Shown here in pieces: positions 53,448-62,693 of a stretch of DNA of 64,000 nt (within the stretch, counting starts at the first letter, position 1; each line of letters starts with the position of its first letter). The notes under the pieces are model-generated. The model was not told where the DNA came from and searched no databases. It saw only the letters and a program-made list of their open reading frames with translations. Source of the DNA: Bacillota bacterium (lineage in GTDB: Bacteria > Bacillota > Clostridia > Acetivibrionales > DSM-1351); NCBI GenBank assembly GCA_023409265.1, contig JAEYHZ010000009.1, forward strand, positions 62,001 to 126,000, in the 5' to 3' direction. The position numbers and the translations under genes are program-made.

Positions 53448-54857
53448 ATGATAAAATTTGGAACTGGGGGATGGAGAGCATTTATTGGTGAGGACTTCAC
53501 AAAAGCAAACGTTCAGACACTTTCTCAAGCCCTTGCTGAAGTAATTAAATCCGAGAAAAAAGTAAAGCATGAATTTGTAATAGGCTATGACAGAAGATTT
53601 TTATCAGACAAAGCTGCTAAATGGATGAGTGAAGTACTTGCGGCCAATGGAATTACAGTTCTTTTCATCGGTAAAATTGCTCCTACACCGGTTGTTATGT
53701 TTAGTGTCCAGTTACATGAAACAAAATATGGAGCAGCTATTACTGCCAGCCATAATCCTGCAGATTATAACGGAATTAAAATATTTACTGAAGGTGGAAG
53801 AGATGCAACAGAGGAAGTAACAACCAGAATCGAAAGTGCTGTTCAGAATGTGGAGGAGATCAGAACCATAGATTTTGAACAGGGTGTTAACAGCGGTCTG
53901 ATCAGATACATAGACCCTTTCAATATTTATATAGATACAATAATAAGTATGATTAATATCGATGCAATAAGAGATAAAAACCTGAAGATTTTATTGGATC
54001 CTATGTATGGAGTATCGAAAACATGCCTTCAGACTATATTGATAACTGCAAGGTGCGATCTGGATGTTATTAACGACAGACATGATACACTTTTTGGAGG
54101 CAGACTTCCTTCTCCATGTGCTGAAACTCTTCATCATCTAAGGGATGCTGTTGTTGAAAAAGGATATAACCTTGGCATTGGAACTGATGGAGATGCTGAT
54201 CGCCTGGGTATAATAGATCAGTCAGGTGAATTTATCCATCCAAACAATATTCTTGTTCTGCTTTATTACTATTTGCTGAAATATAAGGGCTGGAAGGGTA
54301 GTGCAGTAAGAAATCTTGCAACTACACACATGTTGGACAAAATAGCCCGAGACTTTGGAGAAACCTGTCATGAGGTCCCGGTTGGCTTCAAGCATATAAG
54401 CTCAAAAATGGAAGAGAGCAATGCTGTTATAGGTGGGGAAAGCAGCGGAGGCTTGACCATCAAAGGCCATATAAAGGGGAAAGACGGAATATTTGCAGCG
54501 AGTTTGCTTGTTGAAATGCTATGCATTACTGGTAAATCACTTACTGATTTACTAGATGAGATATATGGAAGATATGGGCGGTTATATGTAATTGAGAGAG
54601 AAAGTAAATTTGACAAGGAAACTAAAGCTAAACTTATTAAGCTTTTATTTGAGGATAAATTACTGCCGGAATTCACATTTGATATAGAAAAAGTAAGCTA
54701 TATTGATGGAGTGAAAGTATATTTTAAAAATGGAGGCTGGATTGTTACAAGATTTTCCGGTACCGAACCTCTTCTAAGAATAATTACTGAAATGAAATCG
54801 GTTGAAGCTGCAGAAAAGGTTAGCGGTGAAATGCTTAGCTTTCTGAACTTAACCTGA
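53448..54857 (+). CDS. Phosphohexomutase (phosphoglucomutase/phosphomannomutase)
   Basis: Four-domain alpha-D-phosphohexomutase, 469 residues. Phosphoserine Ser101 in ITASHNPADYNG, metal loop GTDGDADRLG near residues 245-254, sugar-binding GGESSGG, and the phosphate site FSGTEPLLRI near the C-terminus. Distinct from GlmM in length and sequence. It precedes the GH94 phosphorylase by 11 nt, so its job is most likely to turn the alpha-glucose-1-phosphate released there into glucose-6-phosphate. ATG with GAGGTGAGG site. Confidence 0.93.
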   Translation: MIKFGTGGWRAFIGEDFTKANVQTLSQALAEVIKSEKKVKHEFVIGYDRRFLSDKAAKWMSEVLAANGITVLFIGKIAPTPVVMFSVQLHETKYGAAITASHNPADYNGIKIFTEGGRDATEEVTTRIESAVQNVEEIRTIDFEQGVNSGLIRYIDPFNIYIDTIISMINIDAIRDKNLKILLDPMYGVSKTCLQTILITARCDLDVINDRHDTLFGGRLPSPCAETLHHLRDAVVEKGYNLGIGTDGDADRLGIIDQSGEFIHPNNILVLLYYYLLKYKGWKGSAVRNLATTHMLDKIARDFGETCHEVPVGFKHISSKMEESNAVIGGESSGGLTIKGHIKGKDGIFAASLLVEMLCITGKSLTDLLDEIYGRYGRLYVIERESKFDKETKAKLIKLLFEDKLLPEFTFDIEKVSYIDGVKVYFKNGGWIVTRFSGTEPLLRIITEMKSVEAAEKVSGEMLSFLNLT

Positions 54858-54868
54858 GTGGGGGATTT

Positions 54869-57487
54869 ATGACAATTGAACAAAAGGTACAAGTTTACTC
54901 TGATTGGTATAACAAAATAAAGAATGACAGTTCTTTTGCAAGTCAGCTTAAAATGCCGGGAAGTGCATATTTTATCAATAACGGAGAGGTCTTGGCCATT
55001 CCTCGCGATGACGGAGACTGCAGGTATCCCTATGGGACAGATGGCTTGAATTTTTGGACATATGCATCAGGATATATACATTGCAATGAAGGTATATTTT
55101 CACCTTTCTTAAGAGCGGGTGAAGGACAGGAACCGAAAGTTGCTTTTTTTGCAGTTGTTACTGATGGCCAAAGGGAACATACTTTTCCACTGCTTTCAGT
55201 GCCCATAATGGAGAATACAATTAATATTGAACGCTATACGGTTTTTGACAGGTGCTGTGCATATTATGTAACCGAAGCGAACAATTTACGTTTTACCATA
55301 AGGATGTTTGTTAATGAAGAAAGAAAAATAATATTTACAATATTGGTACAAAACCTCTCTTCCGTGGAACAGAAATTGACGCTGTCTTCATTTATTAATC
55401 CTTTCTTAATGCATGATATTACTGAAAATAGTGAAAACAGGTGGTTCAGAGAGGTTAGTTACAGGGAAGCGGATGGCAGTGAAGCGCTAGGTACGTTTAT
55501 AGTCAGGACAAATGAGGATCTGAGCAGAACAAAATCGGTATCCAATTATGGAATAATAAAAAGAAATACTGAATTTGAAAACGGAAGCAAAATGCTAAGC
55601 CATGAGGAAACAACCTCTAGATATGAATATGTGGGAGGAAGCAGGGGGTGCCTGCATCACCCGTTGGCCGTTAAAAATAAGTCGTTTAATAAGCAGAAAC
55701 ACAGATGTGCATTTACTGAAATAGGTATTGCAGGTGACATTATTAATTTGGAACTTGGCAGGAATTCTTCAGCCAGATATGATATTACTCTTGACTACAT
55801 TATTCATTGTAACGATGATAAAATGCTTGATAGACTAATATGTGAAAAAGTTTGTGTTGACCGGATAGATAACAATCTGGATGAAATCTGTAAATCAGAC
55901 GCTGAAAAAAACAGTGGTTTAAAAATTGAATTATCAGATTCGAAAAATACTTCTTTGAAAGATAAGGTTTTTAATAACTTTATAGAACAATTAAAAAAGC
56001 AAGTTGAATTTTGTTCGTTAATTAAAGGATATATTCAGTTATCACCTAATTCCCTAATAGGAATAAGAGATGTTTTTCAAGCGCTGGAAGCATTCGTAGC
56101 CTGGCAGCCCGGAGCTGTACGTAAGAAAATGCTTGAAGCATTAGATTTTACTTTCTCAAATGGAAGATGTCCAAGACAATATGCACTTCCAATGAGGGAG
56201 GATGCTGAACCGGCAATGGATATAAGGGAATTTATTGATCAGGGTGTTTGGGTTATATCTACCATTGTCACTTATTTGAAATATACTGGTGATTTTTCTT
56301 TTCTAGATGAAGAATGTGGTTATTACGATTTATTGGATGAAAGAAGAGGTCAGGTAAGAAAAAGTGAACAGAAGGATAGTGTACTTGAGCACATGCTCAG
56401 AATAATGAATTATTTGCTTGATAACAGGGATTTTGGTAACACAATGTGCATACGTGCGTTGTATGGAGACTGGAATGATGCACTGGATGGGCTTGGAGTA
56501 AGCAGTGACCCTGATAAGCATTTTGGAAATGGTGTATCAGTAATGGCCACTTTACAGGTATATCAAAATCTTCAGGAAATGGAAGAATTGCTTCTCAGAT
56601 TGGACAGTGAAAAATTCAGAACTTTAATATCCGAATACTCACAGGCTAGAAATGATATGCAAGAAGGATTACTTAAATATGCAGTGGTCCGGGATGAAAA
56701 TGACAATGCCAGAATAGTGCATGGATGGGGAGAAGACATAAAATATTATGTAGGAAGCTTCTGCGACACTGATAAAAAGTCTCGTTACGGTCTTACATCA
56801 AATGCATTCTGGGTATTGTCAAAGATGTACGACAAGGATGTTACCTTCAAGGATGTGATACTGGAAGCTTTTGAAAAATTGGATTCAAAGTATGGCCTGA
56901 AAACCTTTGAACCGCATTTTGAGCCTGAAACAATAGGAGTTGGCAGGATTCCCAAGCTTCCTGCGGGAACAGCAGAAAATGGCGCTGCTTACATACATGC
57001 ATCAATTTTTGGGATTATGGCTTTATTCAGAATGGGATGTTCGGAACTGGCATGGGAGCAGATGGTTAAGTCTCTGCCGTTTACTCATGACTATGTAAGC
57101 TGCTCACCTTTCGTGATGCCAAACTCGTATGGCTTCAATCCAGAAAAAAATATTGATGGTGAATCAATGCAGGATTGGCAGACGGGAAGCTCGAACGTAC
57201 TGCTCAAGGTATTATTAAAATATGTTTTGGGAATATGCCCTGAATACGATGGGATATGGGTTCAGCCAGCTAAATATTATCTTTTTTCTAATTTAAAAGC
57301 TCAGATAATAATTAAGAAATGTATTATTAAGCTGCAAATCGAATATAGAGGTAAAGACAGCAGGTCGTTCTATGTTAATGGAATAAAAAGACAGGGTCAC
57401 ATGGATGAAATAATGGAACTTGAAAAGCTGTGGATAGCGGAAGATGAACTTAATCATAAGGAACTGTCTATAAAAGTGATTTGCTAA
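54869..57487 (+). CDS. GH94 family glycoside phosphorylase
   Basis: Cytoplasmic inverting phosphorylase, 872 residues. N-terminal beta-sandwich (YFINNGEVLAIPRDDGDCRY) and (alpha/alpha)6 barrel with the catalytic Asp537 in LYGDWNDALDGLG; C-terminal SNVLLKVLLKYVLGI region. GH94 enzymes phosphorolyse beta-linked glucose disaccharides or oligomers (cellobiose, laminaribiose, cellodextrin, sophorose types) to glucose-1-phosphate and a shorter sugar. The GH16-importer-mutase context supports a beta-glucan fragment; linkage cannot be told from sequence alone. ATG follows GGGGG. Confidence 0.9.
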   Translation: MTIEQKVQVYSDWYNKIKNDSSFASQLKMPGSAYFINNGEVLAIPRDDGDCRYPYGTDGLNFWTYASGYIHCNEGIFSPFLRAGEGQEPKVAFFAVVTDGQREHTFPLLSVPIMENTINIERYTVFDRCCAYYVTEANNLRFTIRMFVNEERKIIFTILVQNLSSVEQKLTLSSFINPFLMHDITENSENRWFREVSYREADGSEALGTFIVRTNEDLSRTKSVSNYGIIKRNTEFENGSKMLSHEETTSRYEYVGGSRGCLHHPLAVKNKSFNKQKHRCAFTEIGIAGDIINLELGRNSSARYDITLDYIIHCNDDKMLDRLICEKVCVDRIDNNLDEICKSDAEKNSGLKIELSDSKNTSLKDKVFNNFIEQLKKQVEFCSLIKGYIQLSPNSLIGIRDVFQALEAFVAWQPGAVRKKMLEALDFTFSNGRCPRQYALPMREDAEPAMDIREFIDQGVWVISTIVTYLKYTGDFSFLDEECGYYDLLDERRGQVRKSEQKDSVLEHMLRIMNYLLDNRDFGNTMCIRALYGDWNDALDGLGVSSDPDKHFGNGVSVMATLQVYQNLQEMEELLLRLDSEKFRTLISEYSQARNDMQEGLLKYAVVRDENDNARIVHGWGEDIKYYVGSFCDTDKKSRYGLTSNAFWVLSKMYDKDVTFKDVILEAFEKLDSKYGLKTFEPHFEPETIGVGRIPKLPAGTAENGAAYIHASIFGIMALFRMGCSELAWEQMVKSLPFTHDYVSCSPFVMPNSYGFNPEKNIDGESMQDWQTGSSNVLLKVLLKYVLGICPEYDGIWVQPAKYYLFSNLKAQIIIKKCIIKLQIEYRGKDSRSFYVNGIKRQGHMDEIMELEKLWIAEDELNHKELSIKVIC

Positions 57488-57517
57488 TTCAGAAATAAAA
57501 TACATAAAATTTTATTC

Positions 57518-57549
57518 AGGCGTGAAGAGTAACTTATCTCTTCACGCCT
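57518..57549. terminator. Bidirectional terminator between GH94 and GH3 genes
   Basis: Perfect 12-bp arms AGGCGTGAAGAG (57518-57529) and complement (57538-57549) with an 8-nt loop, between convergent genes. Confidence 0.8.
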
Positions 57550-57581
57550 TCTCTCTGTGCGCCCGGCGGGCACATGTTCTT

Positions 57582-59189
57582 TTATGAGGGATTTTTTATT
57601 GCAACGGGCATAAGACCTCTTGGTGAATATCTGCCTGTAATTACATTCTTTATAGCCTCCATACTGCTGTCTATTTGAGAAAATGCGACCAAAATAGTGG
57701 CATCAAGGGGGAGTGAGCTTATTTCATAGGGATGCCTCAAGGAAACAATTATAAGGGGTTTCTTTTGGTTCAGGGCGTTGATCAGTTCTAAATATCCGGG
57801 AAAGTTATTTGAGTTTTCTGAGGCAATTATGACTAAATCATAATTCGAAGCTTCCTCAATAACTGATTCAGCCTGTTCTTTAGAGATTGACATTGGAAGG
57901 GTTAAAACCTTTATCTTATCAAACTCTGATATAAGTTGTTCACCAAGACTGCAGTACAAAGTTTCAGAACTGTCTGCATACGCAAGGCTAACAAGCTTTG
58001 GCAGAACAACAAGCACATTGCGGAATTTTGCCTTATTTATTGGTATAAGTTTATTTTGGTCGGAATATAGAACAATGGAATCCTTGCATAATTTTTCAAT
58101 CTGACTGTTTTTATGCATGGAATCCAAAAAAATTCTATCCTTTTTATATTCCAATGATTTTAGTTTCATTTTAATAATTCTTCTCACAGACTGATCAATA
58201 CGTTCAAGCTTTATGGTGCCTTTTTTCACTGCATTTAACAGACTATTAAACGCAAGGGTCTGGTGATGCATTGAGTGGCACAGCAGGAATATATCTGCAC
58301 CTGCGGCCAAGGCCTTCTGTGTAGCCTTTTTAAGTGTATACTCGTTAATTATTGCTTCGTGATCCAGGTCGTCAATCATGACAACACCGTCATAATTAAA
58401 CTCATTTCTTAAAATGCCTGTAATCATTGTTTTAGATAATGTTGCAGGAATGAGTTTTTCATTTTCAAAAGCTGGAATGGCAATTGGCGCAACCATTATA
58501 GCATCAACTGATGAGCGTGCCAGATGTTTGAATGGCGCAAGGTCGTTTTTGAGAACATGTTCCATTGTATTTTTATTTACAAGTAAGTTTGTATCAAGTT
58601 TAGAAACATTTCCGTGCCCCGGAAAATGCTTGGCAGTTGCTCCAACTCCGCCGCAATGCAGCCCATGTACAGCTGAAGCCCCGAGAATTGATACTAATTC
58701 AACGTTATCACTAAAAGAACGTACATCAATAATTTCATTCTGAGGATTACTGTTTAAATCTACTACCGGGGCCCAGTTCATAGTTATACCCATATCAGAT
58801 AATTCAAGTCCTGAAATATGGTTAGTATTGTAAGAATATTCAATTGAACTTGTGGCACCTATTGCCATATTACCAGGAGTATGGGTTATACCGGAGGAAA
58901 ACTGTGATACTACGCCTCCTTCCTGATCAAGTGCAATCATGGCGTTTAAACCGTTACAGACTGGAGAGATGATGTTTTGTATCTCTTTAGTAAGTAATTT
59001 TACCTGCTGCGGGCTGACAATATTTCTATTGTATAGTCCTACTGAACCAAAGGGATACTTTGAAATAAGTTGGCGGAATTCCGGATCAATGGTTGTAGTA
59101 TTAAGACCAATACAAATCATTTGCCCAATTTTCTGTTCCAGAGAAAATTTATTTAAAATTTCTTCTGTGTCTTTATCGATCTTGTTCAT
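57582..59189 (-). CDS. GH3 family (NagZ-like) hydrolase with altered active-site dyad
   Basis: Cytoplasmic GH3 protein, 535 residues, no signal peptide. The (beta/alpha)8 domain (about 1-340) has IALDQEGG, KHFPGHG (187-193) and the nucleophile Asp in MIDDLDHEAI (273-274); an alpha/beta C-terminal domain follows. In NagZ-type enzymes the loop after KHFPGHG ends Asp-Ser/Thr-His and the His is the acid/base; here it is Asp199-Thr200-Asn201, so that His is missing. It may use another acid/base, have altered specificity (beta-glucoside rather than N-acetylhexosamine), or be inactive. ATG overlaps the ROK stop by 4 nt. Confidence 0.88.
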   Translation of the reverse strand: MNKIDKDTEEILNKFSLEQKIGQMICIGLNTTTIDPEFRQLISKYPFGSVGLYNRNIVSPQQVKLLTKEIQNIISPVCNGLNAMIALDQEGGVVSQFSSGITHTPGNMAIGATSSIEYSYNTNHISGLELSDMGITMNWAPVVDLNSNPQNEIIDVRSFSDNVELVSILGASAVHGLHCGGVGATAKHFPGHGNVSKLDTNLLVNKNTMEHVLKNDLAPFKHLARSSVDAIMVAPIAIPAFENEKLIPATLSKTMITGILRNEFNYDGVVMIDDLDHEAIINEYTLKKATQKALAAGADIFLLCHSMHHQTLAFNSLLNAVKKGTIKLERIDQSVRRIIKMKLKSLEYKKDRIFLDSMHKNSQIEKLCKDSIVLYSDQNKLIPINKAKFRNVLVVLPKLVSLAYADSSETLYCSLGEQLISEFDKIKVLTLPMSISKEQAESVIEEASNYDLVIIASENSNNFPGYLELINALNQKKPLIIVSLRHPYEISSLPLDATILVAFSQIDSSMEAIKNVITGRYSPRGLMPVAIKNPS

Positions 59190-60397
59190 CCTTTTTCCTC
59201 CAAATTAAGATTTAAAAAAGAATAGAGAGAGGTTGCCTTGCATATACCTTTGATTGCAAGAAATTCATTAAAATGTGAAAAGTCTATAATACATTTTTGA
59301 ACCGCTGAATAATTCGATAACTTGATTTTATTCATGATTAAATCCGGCAAAATATCCTTGAATATATTTATCTTACCTCCTAAAATAATTATTTCAGGGA
59401 AATACAGCTGACTCAGTGTATCCATAAAAGTAATAATGTAATCAGTAAAATCGTCCAGAATTTTATTGCAGAAATTATCCCCTCTCTTGATTGCTTCTAA
59501 AATACTAAATTCGTCTATATTGTTTAGATTGTTATTACAGATTATAGGTAATTCTCTGCTTTGATTGGATATCACTCCATGTATTGCATTCTGAACGAGA
59601 GCTTTGGTACTGCAGTATGAATGGGTGCAACCATTTCTGCCACAGGCGCAGGGAGGTCCGTCGTGGCGAAAATTCAAATGACTGACATTGTTTATATTTC
59701 CACGAGGATTTTTGAGAATTGTATTGTTTACAATTACTCCCGCAGAAAGTTCATCATCAAAGTTTAAATATAGCAGATTATTATAAGCTCCGGCATAGTA
59801 AAACGAACTTTCTGCCAGCGCGCAAAGGTCAGGGTATTTTTCAATACAAACAGGATATGCAAATTTATCTTCCAACAGTTTTTTTAAATGCTCTTCGTTT
59901 ATGTTGTGGTTTGGAAGTGACTTTCTTGAGGCAAAGTCATATATCCATTCAACAGTCACACCGATTCCAAGTATATTTTTTGGCTTATAGTCAAAAATTG
60001 CGGCTTCAATAAGACTTGAAACAATTGAATCGATTGAGGAATCATCCGTAATTTTTTGTGAGCTGCAGGAAATAATTTCGCTTTTCAGATTACTGATAGC
60101 AACTCTTATCATATTTTTGTATATAATTACACCGATTACTTCGCCACCATCGGGATTAATTTCGAGGAAAATCGGTTTTCTGCCGCTTAGAGAAAATCCT
60201 CTGCTGATTTCCCGTATATATCCGGCATTTAATAGCTTGTCGCATGCATTTGTAACTGTTGCAGGGCTAAGTGCCGTAATATTGGATATTTCAGTTCTGG
60301 ATATTTTTGAGCTTTCCTCTATCATATACAAAATAGATTTATAATTTGTTTCTTTTATAGATTGAAGTATAATAGGACTAATACCTTTGTTTTTCAT
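59186..60397 (-). CDS. ROK family transcriptional regulator
   Basis: Repressor with sugar-kinase-like ligand domain, 403 residues. N-terminal winged helix (about 15-75: KISRTEISNITALSPATVTN) and ROK domain with LNFDDELSAGVIVNN and the zinc site GPPCACGRNGCTHSYCST. Lacks the intact kinase signature seen in glucokinases, consistent with an XylR/NagC-type regulator. It is the first gene of a two-gene unit whose GH3 start overlaps its stop (ATGA); it likely regulates itself and perhaps the convergent GH94 operon in response to a glucoside. Confidence 0.9.
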   Translation of the reverse strand: MKNKGISPIILQSIKETNYKSILYMIEESSKISRTEISNITALSPATVTNACDKLLNAGYIREISRGFSLSGRKPIFLEINPDGGEVIGVIIYKNMIRVAISNLKSEIISCSSQKITDDSSIDSIVSSLIEAAIFDYKPKNILGIGVTVEWIYDFASRKSLPNHNINEEHLKKLLEDKFAYPVCIEKYPDLCALAESSFYYAGAYNNLLYLNFDDELSAGVIVNNTILKNPRGNINNVSHLNFRHDGPPCACGRNGCTHSYCSTKALVQNAIHGVISNQSRELPIICNNNLNNIDEFSILEAIKRGDNFCNKILDDFTDYIITFMDTLSQLYFPEIIILGGKINIFKDILPDLIMNKIKLSNYSAVQKCIIDFSHFNEFLAIKGICKATSLYSFLNLNLEEKG

Positions 60398-60460
60398 ATT
60401 AATTAAGCCTCGTTTGCAGAATTTTGTAAAAAATACTACAATTAATTTATTTCATAAAAT

Positions 60461-60489
60461 ATTATAACATGATAACATTATAAAGTTAA
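60461..60489 (-). promoter_or_regulatory. Promoter of ROK-GH3 unit
   Basis: Minus strand TTAACT (60484-60489), 17-nt spacer, TATAAT (60461-60466), about 64 nt before the start. AT-rich inverted sequences around it (ATAACATGATAACAT) may be operator. Confidence 0.5.
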
Positions 60490-60670
60490 GTGTTATATCA
60501 GTTTTTGGCGTTTAACTCGATATTAGTAAGACGATAATTTTGTGCTATTGGAAGTACATTCTAAATATATAACATTTCGGGATTATACACACAGGCTTGA
60601 CCTTTTATCAGCTTTAGCTGTTTAGCATTTTAATTTAAGGTTTTTCTGTATGAACTTTTTTTAAAATATG

Positions 60671-60699
60671 TTACAGAACTTTTAGGTTGGTGGTAGAAT
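60671..60699 (+). promoter_or_regulatory. Promoter of VOC gene
   Basis: TTACAG (60671-60676), 17-nt spacer, TAGAAT (60694-60699), about 90 nt before the start. Confidence 0.4.
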
Positions 60700-60788
60700 A
60701 AGGGAAAGGAAATTTCAATTGTGGTGCAGGACATTTCTTACTAATTATCAGGACATGTCTTTCTAATTAATCGAAAGGGAGTGTTTGT

Positions 60789-61157
60789 GTGAATGGTGTT
60801 GGTTTGTTTGTTGAAGATATGAAAAAGATGGTCTCGTTTTACAGAGATATACTAAACTTTGAAACAGACTGGGACGGCGGAATGTTTGCAAGTCTTAAAA
60901 AGGGCAATGATGGGTTGTTTATGTATGACCGGAAAGATTTCGCAAAGTCTATTGGTGAAGAGTATTATCCACCAAATAGAATAAATCTCACTATGGAAAT
61001 GTACATTACTTTTAGTACGGCAGAGGTTGATAAAGAGTATGAAAGGTTAAGAAAGCTCAATGTAAGGTTCATTACAGAGCTGTCAACCCAAGCTTGGGGC
61101 CAGAGAAACTTTTTTATTGCAGATCCTGAGGGAAATCTTATTGAAATCGGGGATTAA
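60789..61157 (+). CDS. VOC family (glyoxalase/bleomycin-resistance fold) protein
   Basis: Small metalloenzyme-like or binding protein, 122 residues, GTG start at 60789 behind GAAAGGGAG. The paired beta-alpha-beta-beta-beta repeats show as GVGLFVEDMKKMVSFYRDIL at the N-terminus and WGQRNFFIADPEGNLIEIGD at the C-terminus, both standard VOC marks. Glyoxalase, dioxygenase and resistance proteins share this fold, so no activity is assigned. Monocistronic by spacing. Confidence 0.87.
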   Translation: MNGVGLFVEDMKKMVSFYRDILNFETDWDGGMFASLKKGNDGLFMYDRKDFAKSIGEEYYPPNRINLTMEMYITFSTAEVDKEYERLRKLNVRFITELSTQAWGQRNFFIADPEGNLIEIGD

Positions 61158-61419
61158 TGCGGAGTATTAGTTGTTGTTTTAATATAATAGCAATGAATTA
61201 AACTGTTAACTTTAAATTGGAAGTGTCTTTATGTAATCAAATGCCGCATATTCAGCCAAGGATTGCTGCTTTTTTAACAGTATTATAGCGGTATTTTTAG
61301 TAGTAAGACCCTGCATTGTATGACATAATTAATTATATTATGAGTATATTCCATTTTATCTTGGATACTTTATATTAAATTAGTACTTGATAATATAATG
61401 AAAGCTTAGGGACTTCCAT

Positions 61420-61611
61420 ATGAAAAAACTTTCGAAAGATTTATTAATGATTATAATTCCACTTGCTCTTTGTGCAATACTTTATCCCTTCCTGCCTGAC
61501 AGGATTCCAAGAACGTTTCATTTGAATGGAACAAAATCTTACATGCCAAAGGAGTTCGTCTTTCTTATCGGATTTATACCATTTATTGTCTATCAAAAAA
61601 TGAAAAAATAG
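61420..61611 (+). CDS. Short DUF1648-type membrane protein
   Basis: 63 residues: a hydrophobic helix LLMIIIPLALCAILYPFLP, then the DUF1648 pattern LPDRIPRTFHLNGTKSYMPK (proline-rich loop), and a second helix EFVFLIGFIPFIVY with basic end. DUF1648 is normally the N-terminal part of SdpI-like immunity proteins of about 200 residues, so this is either a natural mini-protein or a truncated one. It ends 16 nt before the kinase TTG. Confidence 0.6.
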   Translation: MKKLSKDLLMIIIPLALCAILYPFLPDRIPRTFHLNGTKSYMPKEFVFLIGFIPFIVYQKMKK

Positions 61612-61627
61612 GAGGAGGTACTCAAAG

Positions 61628-62146
61628 TTGGAAAGAGCAATATATTTAATCACTGGTGTAATGGCATCTGGAAAATCTACAGTTGCAGAACTTCTTGCCT
61701 CGAAGATGGAAAAGGGAGTGCATTTGCGCGGAGATGTGTTTCGCAGGATGATTGTATCAGGACGTGCCGAGATGTCAGCACAGCCATCCGATGAGGCTGT
61801 TCTGCAGTTGCATCTGCGTTACCGCCTGGCGGCAGATGCGGCGAAAACCTATTACAGCAGCGGTTTTTCCGTGGTTTTGCAGGACAATTACTACGGAGAG
61901 GAATTGTCCCGTATATTGGACATGTTAAAGGATTATCCGGTTTATGTAACAGTGCTCTGCCCCAATGCGGAGACAGTAAAAAAGCGCGAAAAGCTGCGAG
62001 GAAAGGTCGGTTATACCGGCTTTACGGTAGAGGAGTTATATACGGATTTCATGAAGGAGACCCCAAAAATTGGTTTGTGGCTGGATACTTCGGAACAGTC
62101 TCCGGAACAATCAGTGGAGGAAATCTTGTTACACTATGGAAAGTAA
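61628..62146 (+). CDS. P-loop kinase/phosphotransferase
   Basis: Cytoplasmic NTP-dependent transferase, 172 residues. TTG start at 61628, 9 nt after AGGAGG. Walker A GVMASGKST (about 10-18), LRGDVFRRMIVSGR loop, VVLQDNYYGEEL as the second acidic motif, and the lid REKLRGKVGYTGFT. It belongs with AAA_33/zeta-toxin-like small-molecule kinases such as chloramphenicol phosphotransferase relatives; the substrate is unknown. Start follows the DUF1648 gene closely. Confidence 0.83.
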   Translation: MERAIYLITGVMASGKSTVAELLASKMEKGVHLRGDVFRRMIVSGRAEMSAQPSDEAVLQLHLRYRLAADAAKTYYSSGFSVVLQDNYYGEELSRILDMLKDYPVYVTVLCPNAETVKKREKLRGKVGYTGFTVEELYTDFMKETPKIGLWLDTSEQSPEQSVEEILLHYGK

Positions 62147-62255
62147 AGTGCTGGAGAGAATTATACACCTGTTCCTGTTAAGTATTTAAATGTTTGCAAC
62201 TTATGTCAGGTAATTATCCGGATGGACTGATATACTGAGAAAAGGAGTGAAGCAA

Positions 62256-62588
62256 ATGTCTGTTCAAACGATAGAAATAATGGTGAAGTGGGTAGAGAAT
62301 CACTTAACCGAAGGCCCGACGCTGAAAGATATGTCATCCTATGTTGGTTATTCACCGTTTTACTGTTCTGCGAAGTTCCGGGAGCACATGGGTATGACAT
62401 ATAAACAATTCCTTGCCCAATGCAGATTAACAGCTGCCGCTAAGGATCTTCGCAGCACAGGTGATAAAATAACCGATATTGCTTTTCGTTACGGGTACTC
62501 GTCATCTGAATCATTGACGAGGGCATTTGCTGCAACATTCAAATGTTCCCCCCGACAATACCGTAAAGCTTCAGGTGATGCTTTTTAA
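62256..62588 (+). CDS. AraC-family DNA-binding protein (DNA-binding domain only)
   Basis: 110 residues from the ATG at 62256, 9 nt after AAGGAG (a GTG at 62247 sits directly on that site). Both helix-turn-helices of the AraC/XylS domain are present: LKDMSSYVGYSPFYCSAKFR and ITDIAFRYGYSSSESLTRAF, ending SPRQYRK. Related regulators carry a C-terminal effector-binding (GyrI-like) domain; here the stop follows directly after the DNA-binding part, so the protein is short but complete as a SoxS/MarA-type regulator. Confidence 0.87.
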   Translation: MSVQTIEIMVKWVENHLTEGPTLKDMSSYVGYSPFYCSAKFREHMGMTYKQFLAQCRLTAAAKDLRSTGDKITDIAFRYGYSSSESLTRAFAATFKCSPRQYRKASGDAF

Positions 62589-62693
62589 TAATGTTGTACA
62601 GTGTAGGAGAATATAAAAAAGTTTAAGACTCTAGAGCTATGTTTTACATTGGATATTGCTTCCTCCAAGTTTCATTATGTAAAGGAGTAATAT

